From the NCBI GenBank assembly GCA_051294375.1, contig CM119264.1, positions 29,641,182-29,705,181 on the forward strand: 64,000 bases of DNA, written 5' to 3'. This DNA is from Paraspadella gotoi. Taxonomy: Eukaryota; Chaetognatha. Shown in pieces: positions 12,330-22,500 of this stretch; within the stretch, counting starts at the first letter, position 1, and each line of letters starts with the position of its first letter. The notes under the pieces were generated by a model. That model was not told the DNA's origin. It was given only the letters and a program-made list of their open reading frames with translations, and searched no databases. The position numbers and the translations under genes are program-made.

Positions 12330-14020
12330 TATAATCTTGAAATTCTTTGTAAACTCGAAAGTTTTGCAAAAAATCGGAATTTTATTCGTGCGTTGTAAAA
12401 AAAAAAACAGCTGAGGTCACATTGAAGCATCGCAGAGAAATCATGAAAAAATAATTTATTTATATCTCGAAATAAAATTATCGTGAAACTCGATTCATCT
12501 ATGAGTATAAACGACATTTAAACTTCATGAGTTCAATTCCAACATACATACAGTTGAGAGCTAATTAGAGCAATATCTTTCACTACCTCAAGTACCGATT
12601 TTAATCAGCATATACTTTCGACATGGTCGCTTTGAAATATATTAATACAGTACCAAGTAATAAATTCGCTGTTCGAAAAAATTACGCAACTCTCTCGAAT
12701 GAAGACGCTCTGGAGCTTGAGCTTCTCCGCCAAATTTTTTTCAGTTGGTTCTAAAATAAAATGAATGTCATTTCTTGTAACAGTTTTTTTTGGGGGGAGG
12801 GTTACGGCTAGTTAAAAATACCTAGTTGTCTATCCTTTCTCTCTCTTTCTGGTTTGGTTTTTCAAACTATGCTACAATTAAGAAACTGTTTTCCCCAAAT
12901 AAAGCATTCCGATTTTAAAAGAGAAAATTGTTTCAAAAGTAGTAAATAAACAAATATTTGTTTAAAACGAAGATTACAAATGTAACTTCATAATTTTACA
13001 CGAGCCATTTTTGTAAATTATCAAATTGACGGAGTGACATAGTTACGATGGCTTCATTCATGTATCAGACTTCATGTGAAAAATCATCAATCACAATTAT
13101 CAATCATCTTAAACTCCGGCCTTTTTTTCCCAAGACGCCTCATGTCATCTTAAATTTGGAATTAATTTAAGTTAAATGTTAGGGTTATATGTTAGTGATT
13201 AGGGTTAAGAATTTCTGTTCAGGGTTAGGGATTATGGTTAAAGATTAAGGATTAGGTTTTAGGATTAGGTTAAGTTTAGGGATTAAAGATAGTAATTGGG
13301 TTATAGAGGGTTATAGGGTTGTTTTAAGATTAGGATGAAAATTAAATTTTTACATGAAGGGACAGAAGTGGGACGTATTTGGAAAAGAGAGCCGAATTCG
13401 GTTCGTCTCAATTACAATTGACGATGATTATGATCGAATACTTATTATATTGCTCGACTAATAGTAATAGAATCAATTTAATTTTCACCAAAACTTGCAC
13501 TTACTATAGTATAGTACAATTAAGCATTTTTTCTTTCAAAATCATTAAAAAGAATTTCATTTTCATTTGTCATTAGTTTCATCATCCCTGTATCTTTGTT
13601 CCTTTAAAAGATATTCGGAAAAATCAGTTTTTTTCTCAATTTCTTTTTAAATAAAAATTTCGCGATGAAAACTGGACCACTTCGTTTAAACCTGATCGTT
13701 TGTTCCTAAAAACATCATAGAATAAAAGAGAACAATCGGTCGAGCTCTTGCGACACGAGGCTTTTGGAATCTCATTATTCGAAGTACTACTTATAATGCT
13801 AACATACCATAATCCCGTTTGTAATTTTAAAAAAAGTGAAATTTTCCTTTCATTTCTATAGTAAAAAGGAGGTTTGAAAATCCTCCAGAGATGAGTAGTC
13901 CATTTCCCCTGGCTTGTTTGATAGTAAAATCTTTATCAAATGCTACAAGAACAAAGAGTCGAGCTCTTGAGATGCAACTCTCTCGGAATCGTGCGTTTTT
14001 ACAACTGTTTTCTGCCGGAA
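12330..14020. other. AT-rich intergenic DNA with TTAGGG-like tract
   Basis: No supportable gene. A degenerate TTAGGG/GGGTTA-type tract spans 13165-13330. Two diverged, roughly 190-bp segments at about 13690-13890 and 13910-14090 share TCGAGCTCTTG and CCCGTTTGTAA and look like an old tandem duplication just downstream of the Rab gene. Confidence 0.5.
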
Positions 14021-14026
14021 TTTATT
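14021..14026 (-). terminator. Candidate poly(A) signal, Rab20-like gene
   Basis: A canonical AATAAA on the minus strand (TTTATT on plus), about 107 bp past the stop codon at 14133. Position and sequence suit a cleavage signal. AT-rich context makes chance occurrence easy. Confidence 0.4.
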
Positions 14027-14132
14027 GCAGGCCCGTTTGTAAAGTTGGGCAGTCAGATTTGAACGGAAATCTCTATTAGAAAAATGTTGAATTGTTTTTA
14101 AAGAAAGATTTTCGCCTACAAAATCATTTTCT

Positions 14133-15448
14133 TTAATACCCGAATTTGGAAAACAGCCAAGAGCAACAATTACTTTTCTTTTCATTCTCCTCTTTCTTCT
14201 CTACCACGACCGTTCCTTCTGGTTTCAGTAACGCCGACAATCTGACCAACGCCGCCGTCGATGGAAACGGTTCCATCCGACCCATCTCCACGCTGTCCTG
14301 CAACAAAATCTCGATCGGATCCAAACGATCGAAGATGTAGTCAAAGATCGAAGAGACGTTATGGCCGGTCAGAGCCGAGGCTTCGAAATAAGGAGCGGGC
14401 GAGTGAGCGGGCAGCCCGTTGACGGAACGAGAGAGGGCAGTTGCTCGATCACGCAGCTCGATCGTGGAAGAAGATGAAGGAAGGATCAGATCGGACTTGT
14501 TGCCGACGATCACCTGAAACGATGGGTCGGTTATTCCTTGATTATGGAGGTGCAAGAAACCCGAGCAATCAGTTGGTCTGCTTCCCTGCCAGATTCGGAT
14601 TGAATACCGAGGTCCTAAGGACCATGAGCCGATGGCGTTCCTCAATGAGCCACAAGTGATGCTTATAAACATTGGCCGACTGTACATATGTGGTATTCTT
14701 TCTACAATATGCAAATCAAATTATCGCCGATTTTTGCCGTGTTTTTTTTTTAATCTCAGGACTTACCTTGATGCAGTCTTTGTCTGTATTATTAAGAGCG
14801 TAGGGTAGAAAAACATTTTCAAGTAGATCCAGCGAAACTCGTTCGCTCAAATCAAAGACTAAAATTACGGCGGAAGAATATCGAAAATATTGCGGACTGG
14901 AAAAAAATGTATAATGGAAGGTCACTCTTAATAGTACTACCTTAATTTTTAGCAATAATCCTCCGCCTAAGCCTAATACCTATCCTAATCTCTGACTTTA
15001 ATCTGCTATTGATAATCTCTTATCCTAATCCCTAATTCTAACTTAACCTAAATCTAAACCTTATATAGGCACTTTTAGAATATATTTAAATATATATTTA
15101 TATATTTAAATTGTGTTTTATCGTCACGAAGGATCGTACCTGAATGACCGAAATTTCTCTTGCCCAGCCGTGTCCCAAATTGCGTACCATTTTTTGCGAC
15201 ACTTTATCATAGTGGTCGCCAAGGACCGTGTCGGTTGGGGTTCCTTTAGGCCGAATTAGATTATAAAAGTTATAAATGAAATACTTATAATATTTAATTA
15301 GTAACGACAAAACTTTAAGTTTAGAAAAACAATTAAAGACACGACTCACTTCAAATCTGTTTTGATTGAAACGATGTATCAACGCAGTTTTACCAACCAA
15401 ATGCATTCCGAAAATATTTATTTTAAAATCTGGGGTGACGTGTACCAT
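14133..15448 (-). CDS. Rab20-like small GTPase, four exons
   Basis: Membrane-traffic GTPase of the Rab family, closest in my reading to Rab20 (endosome/phagosome-associated in vertebrates). Exons: 15350-15448, 15140-15243, 14767-14896 and 14513-14133, with GT-AG introns, giving about 237 aa (human Rab20 is about 234). Visible motifs: P-loop GMHLVGKT (14-21), WDTAGQE (56-62), PQYFRYSSAVILVFDLS in exon 3, VGNKSDL (G4, 115-120), FEASALTGHN (degenerate G5, 154-163) and a C-terminal Cys pair. Two oddities stand out. Read with the assembled phases, switch I is garbled (EPQPTRSLATTM), whereas the +1 frame gives TPTDTVLGDHYDKVSQK, which aligns with Rab20 and with the exon at 11138-11264. The Cys pair (14163-14168) is followed by nine further residues instead of ending the protein. 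The start is the first ATG before the P-loop, 1.08 kb from and divergent to the glucose transporter. Confidence 0.85.
14950..15065. repeat. CCTAA-like degenerate tract in Rab intron 2
   Basis: Repeated CCTAAT/CCTAAC/CCTTA words lie within the intron between exons 2 and 3 of the Rab20-like gene. They resemble the complementary strand of the tracts at 13165-13330 and 42150-42900. Confidence 0.6.
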
Positions 15449-15525
15449 TTTGCTTAGTACCTTGGAAATTTAATCGATTTGTAGTATGTAGGGGATTTTG
15501 GGGGGGAAAATTATAAAAATAAAAT

Positions 15526-15532
<7 letters not shown>

Positions 15533-15593
<61 letters not shown>
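15533..15593. repeat. (GA)n tract upstream of Rab start
   Basis: About 30 uninterrupted GA dinucleotides, roughly 85 bp upstream of the Rab20-like ATG. Together with the CT and GA tracts at 15919-16250 it fills much of the shared divergent promoter interval. GA repeats bind GAGA-type factors in some arthropods; a role here is inference. Confidence 0.8.
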
Positions 15594-15594
<1 letters not shown>

Positions 15595-15918
15595 GATGTG
15601 CCCTTTTGCCTAGACAGATAAGATTTCACCGTCTGAGATTCTGAATCTTCCATTTAATCTTCAGTCAAACTCAACTAAACTTAAACTTTTTAAGTATGCA
15701 ACTTAATAGTGAATCGATCAAATCATTATCTACGATAAGAAAACCTAATTATAACACTTTTTTAATGATTTAATATTAAAAATATATTGTCTGGTTTTTA
15801 CCGAGACGATCTTTCGCCGATGCGACGATTTTGCGTCGAGAACAAAACAAACAAACACTTCAACTTTTACACGAGCGATTCCATGTTTGTCCATGTCATT
15901 TTTTAGAGCTCTCTTGTG

Positions 15919-15980
15919 AATCTCTCTCTCTCTCTACTCTCTCTCTCTCTCTCTCTCTCTCGCTCTCTTCTCTCTCGCTG

Positions 15981-16037
<57 letters not shown>

Positions 16038-16172
16038 CTCTCTTCTCTCTCTCTCTCTCTCTCTCTGATCCTAATTTGTTTGAATTTAACGACAAAGATT
16101 TTTCCCAGAAAAAACAAAAAACACGAAAAAAAATATTACCGAAAATATTTTGGGTTTTTTGCGGTAAAAAAC

Positions 16173-16250
<78 letters not shown>
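15919..16250. repeat. Opposed (CT)n and (GA)n tracts, potential hairpin
   Basis: An imperfect CT tract at 15919-16066 and a GA tract at 16171-16250 are separated by about 105 bp. The two are complementary and could pair as a long imperfect stem. They lie between the divergent Rab20-like and glucose transporter genes. Confidence 0.75.
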
Positions 16251-16253
<3 letters not shown>

Positions 16254-16332
16254 GGGAATTATAGAGATGATCAAATTGTTTATTTCAGTAACAAGACTGA
16301 TTTAGCAGCCAAGCAGCATCCAAACGGACAAA

Positions 16333-16490
16333 TAAAAACGAACTCCGAAGACCTAGCAATCAAAAGAAGTCAAAAGACCAAGCAATCAAACGAACTCCGA
16401 AAACGAACCAATCAAATAAACTCAGAAGACCACGCAATAAAATGAGCTCAGAAGACCGGGCAATCGAATAAATTCGGAAGACCAACGTCT
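16333..16490. repeat. 26-bp minisatellite before the transporter start
   Basis: Six degenerate units of about 26 bp built on GAACTCAGAAGACC followed by GCAATCAAA, ending about 35 bp before the glucose transporter ATG at 16525. It would fall in the 5' UTR or core promoter. Confidence 0.7.
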
Positions 16491-16524
16491 CTTTGCCTCC
16501 AACCCACTTTGTCGACTTGACGCA

Positions 16525-19507
16525 ATGGACCAAAAACCCGGAGAAGTCCAGGACTCCACTGGATCCCGCGTGGCGTTGGAGCAGCGCGCTCATGGCGCCT
16601 CTGGCGGCGGAATGACGCATCGTCTATTTTTATGCGTCGTCGCCGCAGTTTTGGGATCCTCGTTTCAATTCGGGTGAGTTTAGTGTCAGGAAGATTATGC
16701 GGGCGAGTCAGTTGGAGAGCTCGGTTTGTTTAGTTATGATTTTTATCAAAAAAAGACTTTTTATTTACTTCACTGTATAGTACAACTTATAAAAAAAACA
16801 CCTCCATCGATAAAACTTATTATTATTGCTTTTAGTAATAGTAAATAAAGGAAAGGAATTTAAATAAAAGAAAAGAGAATATTTAATGTGCAAAATTGAC
16901 CCCGTTTTCGCAGTTACAACAACTCTGTGCTTAACACGACCAACGCCCCTATCAAAGATTGGATCAATTCTACCGTGGAGTCCCGCGGTAGCACCGGAGG
17001 AGAATGGATCTTCCCACTCACCGTCTCCATCTGGGCTCTTGGCGGCCTCATGGGCGGATTGTCGGCCGGAATCGCCGCCGATAAGCTGGGGCGAAAGGTG
17101 TGAGAATTCAAGATCGGTTTTGGCCAAATTTCTCAACCCTACACGATGTACAATTGTACATTTTGCCCTGCGTATAGTGCAATGTGCAATGTGCAGCGTT
17201 GAGTAAATTAGTTTCGTAACTAATGCCCGTCTGAAACAGTTCTGTACAAGCTTGAGTTAATCTGAAATCAAATGCATCTTTAGAGACAAATCATTTAACA
17301 TAGTGTTTTATTTATATCTCTTTCTCGACACAACTTCATATGTTAGTCATGTGATAATAATTTTTAACTTAATCACCTCACAGGGCGCCATGATGTGGAA
17401 CAACATCTTAGCCCTTACGGCCGGCATCCTCATGGGCTGCGCCAAAGTGGGCGGATCCTTCGAGATGCTCATCATAGGCCGTTTCGTCAGCGGACTTAAC
17501 TGCGGCTTCAACACGATTCTGCCGACGATGTACTTGGGAGAGATCGCGCCAGTTCGGCTGAGAGGCGGCCTTGGGGTCGCACATCAGTTGTCGGTTAGAT
17601 TTGTCGTCAATGTTTAATTTGTCGGTCATCTTGTCACAGTATCATCGAATTAGTAATTTTCAAGTTTAATTTAAAATTTTAGAATTCTTAATTCATAGTT
17701 TCTATGTTTATTGACTTTTTTATATAAAAAAAATAAATAATCATCGTTTTGTTTAAAAAGTTACTTTTTAAAATTATAAAATCAATGTTAGGTCCACTTA
17801 TCACGGCGATTTTTTTTACATTTTTGAGTTAAAATTCTTAATTTTCTTCCGGGTTTTCTATCATCTTTAACTAAAAAAAATATTTTTAAATATTAAATCT
17901 TTTCCGAAAGTAACATAAAACCATAATAAACGAAATGATCAACTAATTAACCTCAGGTCGTATGCGGCATCCTACTCTCCCAAGTCGTGGGATTGCCGGA
18001 AATCTTCGGCACTTCCACCCTCTGGCCGATCGCCGTCGCCTTTACCGCTTTTCCGGCGCTGATTCAACCGGCTCTTCTACTCTTTTGTCCGGGAAAGTCC
18101 GAGGCATATTTACTCATCAACGCCGGAGACGAGAGAGGGGCAGAGGTGAGGAAGGGGAAGGAGAGGAAGGGGGAGGAGTGGAAGGGGGGTGGGTGGGTCG
18201 GAGGTGACGAAGGGGAAGGAGAGGAGGAAGGGGGGAGGAGAGGAAGGGGGAGGTGGGGCGGAGTGAGGAAGGGGGGGGAGGAGAGGAAGGAGAGGGGGAG
18301 GTGGGGCGGAGGTGAGGAAGGGGGGAGGTGGGGGGAGGTGAGGGAAGGGGGAGTTGAGGGGGGGGAGGGGAGGGAGGGGGGGGGCGAGGTGAGGGGGGGG
18401 GAGAAGGGAGGGAGGTTGGGGCGGAGGTGAGGAAGGGGGAGGTGGGGCGAGGTGAGAAGGGGGGAGGTGGGGGGTAGGGAGAGGAAGGGATGGAGGTGGC
18501 GGAGGTGAGGAAGGGGGGAGTTGAGGGGGAGGAGAGGAAGAGGGGAGGTGAGAATGTGAGGTAGGTTGGGCGGAGTGAGGAAGGGGGAGGTGGTGGAGGA
18601 AGGAGAGATGGTGGGCGGAGGTGAGGAAATGGAGGTGGGGAGGAGAGGAGTAATGGGGCTAGCGAGAGAGGGGGTGAGGGATAGAGAAGTAAACAAAGGA
18701 GAATAAAACTGTTAAGTTCAAAGTAAAGATTCTGGACAGTTTCTTTGATTTGATATTGTTTGTTTTTTTTTGTTGTTTTTTTTCGTTTAAATGTAGCCAG
18801 TTCGAGAACTGCTGTTCGCCTATTCTCCTCAGGGCAGCAAAGAGAGAAAATGAGTTTTGCTGAGTAGAACAGCAAGTTCTCTACACAGATTTTTTTTAAC
18901 TATTTTTTTGCGTTTTTATTTTTATATCCTTCTGACATGAAAGGCGACATGAACGAGAAAGACAACGTCGAAAGAGAAAATCAATTTGACCTTGACTACT
19001 TTGACCGAATTAACCTTGATTAAATTGACCAAGACCAAAATGAATTTGACCTAATTAACCATGACCAAATTGACCCCCTCACTTGAATACGACCAATTTG
19101 ACCATGACGATTGACGAATATGACTTGGCCAATGGCCATGGACAATGCACATTGTCCAATTGTCCAATGGACTGTGGGCTGTTAGCTATCGGTTAGCCTT
19201 ATGTCCCGATGAAAAAGCAGGGGTTTCTCAAATTTTTATATATACATGACATAAAATTGTACGAATTTGAATTGATTTTGTGAAAATTCAAGGAAATCCC
19301 GGGCCAACGAGGCGTATCGTAGAATAACTATAATATGCATAAGATAATTTCAATAACAAGTGAGCGACTTATTCATTTGCATAAAAAGCTTTGATTTTGT
19401 TCTTTATATATTTATAATTAAACTCTCTCTTCGAAGGACAAATGTATATAAAAAATGAAGAAGGACGGTAATATCGATTCTCATAATAAGAGAGAGATTG
19501 GATAAAG

Positions 19508-19555
<48 letters not shown>

Positions 19556-22500
19556 ACTTAAGTGGCATTTTTGAAGCTTGAACGAGTCTTTTCCGGTACA
19601 AAATCTGTTAAACTGCGATACTGTTTCTAATTTTGTCAATACTATTTTTTGTATTAATAAAAAAAAATGTAACATCTAATTTAATAATTATAAATAACTT
19701 CATCTGTATTTTAAAAAAAATCTCTTAACGTACATTCAATTTTTTATGTCGAGCTCTGTTTAAACTGAATCAGAAGTTCAATTTTAGAATGTAATTTTTA
19801 ATCAAGCTTTGATTGGTTTTTAAATCGTCTGTGTCACAATGAACTTTGGATTAAATCTTTATCGGTCATTCGGAAAAAAAAATGATTTGCCAAAAAAAAG
19901 TTGACGTTGCATGACGATAAAAAATTATAAATAATAATTATAATAATAATTATAAAATAAAAAATTATTTGCCAAAAAAAAGTTGACGTTGCATGACGAT
20001 AAATAAGAGTCGCTTCTTGGTTCAAAGTAAAATGTTAAAAATTTTGATGGATAAAAGCTATATATATATTGAACAAAAAAAAATAGTGAATAGAAGAAAG
20101 CTTTCAAGTACTTAATAGTTTTCAAATTGAATTGGTGGGAAAAAAGAAATTAGCATTTAGCATTATTGAATTAGAGGTTTTTCATCGCGGGCACAAGAGG
20201 GTCATATCTTCAGGTCGACTTTGGTTGTGGCGCTAGATCGACTCAGAATTTCCCCAGGGATATCTTGCAAAATTTAACGGTCGATCTCGAGGAAAAATTG
20301 AAATTGTAGTGTAATTGAATTGATATATATTTTCATTAAAGTAATTAATGAGCTAAATGCGAAAACATTTGTTTTGCCAAATATTTCGGGATACATATAT
20401 AAACATATATATATATATATATTCCTTTAATGAAAAGACTAAACCTAATGGGGTCTTTGACAGTTTCTGTTATCATTCTATTTTTCTTTTCAGCATTAAT
20501 TCCTTTAATTTTTCTCTTTTTCTTCTCTTAACCAAATTTTTCTTTCTTTTTTTCTTTTTTTTCTTTTTACTTTCTTTTTTTTTTCTTTCTTTTTTTTAAA
20601 GTGTAGTTCTTATCCTCTTCCTCTTCCTCCTCCAAGCTCTCTTTCTTGTTTTTCGTCTCTCCACTTTCGTCCTTGGGTAATCAACACGGTTATTTCCCTT
20701 TTTTCGGTTAAAACTGCGTGAAATTGTTCCTTATTTAAGATTATTTTTGTGATTTAAGCTTTAATAAACTTACTAACAATTTTTTATCCCGAATTTAGGT
20801 ATTATTTTTAAGATTGCAAATAAAAACGCTTCAGAGACACTTTATAATCAACTGTTAAACGAATCTCAATCATTGAAAAAGGAAAAAAACAAAATTTCCA
20901 GCTGGCCTCACTCTTTTCCGGATTGGTTCAATCGGCTAAAAATGAATCATCGTACTAAGAAACAGTTTTTCTGGTCTCGCCTAAACTGGACTTAAAAAGA
21001 AACCCAGAGTTTGAACCCTGATTGATCGGGAATCGACTTTCCAAAACAAAAACTCGTTCAGTCACATTTTTCTGGGCGAAGTTTTTGAAGAACTGCGACG
21101 CTTCTCTATCTCGGAAAAAAAATGTTTTTGATGTTATTTTGTTTTTAAAAAGACGAAAATAAACATTAACCAAACAAAACAAAAATAAATAAAAATGGCT
21201 AAAGGCAAAAAAGGAAAGATTAAAGCCGGAAAAACCAGCGGAAAATCAACTTATTCTCCGACGTATATAGACAAGTAAGTGAATCGTTTTGTGGAACAAA
21301 TGAACATCGAGCGAGTTTCGTAACACTGAATTGTGAAAATAAAATTTAAATTTTAACAAAATTGAATAAATTTGAATTAATTATTATTTTTGTTGCTTTG
21401 TTATTGTAAAGAAATTATAATTAGTGTATTTTCCCTTTCTTTTTTGTTGGTTTTAAATTTGAGATGGGAAAAGTTCTTTTTTCCCCTCTCTGTCTCTTTC
21501 TTTCACACACTCTCTCTCTCTGTCTTTTACTTCAAATGCAAAAACCCTTTGTGCAATTCACACTGATGTAATTCTGAAACTGAGACCGAAACAAGATTTC
21601 GTTGTGAAAACAAAGAAAATAGAAATAAAATATTGTTTTAATAAAAGGTAGAATAATAAAAAAAATGTATTTAATTTATGAATTTATATGCAACTATTTT
21701 AACCATAATACCTGAAGACCTGCTCTGTTATTATCTTGTAAGATAGATCGAATGAATTAAACATTTTTATATTAGTTGCACCGATTTAATTTAAATAATA
21801 AAATTCCCCAATCCCCCTTTAGAACCGAGCACGACAACGACCTCATCGATGCATCTGGGGTCATGATAAAAAACATTCACGACATCTACATTTGCTACGA
21901 CGTGGACCGTCAACGTCGAGTCCGCGTCGCAGCCTTCGACGCTTGGCGCCGCTGCAGTCCCGAGACTTCGCGCCGCATGACGCACGTGGCCAAGATCGTC
22001 GTCTTAGCGCCGGTACTTTTCGGCGCGGCGCCCGTGGATCAGATGTCTCTGGACATTTTCAAATCTTACCGCGTCTTTTCTGACCCACCGAAGCGAGTTA
22101 ATTCAAAGTTGGGCAAAGACGCTTATTCCTTCTACAGGATCGTCGGGTTCGGAGTGGAATCCTTCGTCGACATGCTGAACTTCTCCATCTTTTCCTCGAC
22201 TCTGAATGCTGTGGAAGAATTGATGAAGAAGAGGAAGACTTTCGCCGATGTGATGATCGGTTCCGATGCGGACGAATGGATCGGCATCTTAACTCAAAAA
22301 ATCTCGTCTTGCATCGACAAGGAACCTTGGTACAGACCGTCGCTGATCAATGACTCTCAGTTGAGCGCCGTGGGTTTCGTCATAGGAAAAGTCTACGCTT
22401 CCTTGATTCTCATGTCCTATTCTTGGGGATTCGAAGCGGATTTCGATCTTTTCTGGGAAATGTTCCTTAAAAAGTCGCCGGATACAATTCGGTTTAAGAA

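Noticed and set aside
18064-18875. Long Pro/Ser-rich minus-strand ORFs opposite transporter exon 4 and the G-rich array
   Set aside because: Pure translation of the minisatellite complement, with no non-repetitive domain.
21776-21822. Upstream ATG giving a 999-codon ORF start for the TTC3-like gene
   Set aside because: The first 15 codons lie in a transposon relic and before an acceptor (CCCCCTTTAG) at 21822; the start at 21195 fits splice phase and gives a sensible N-terminus.
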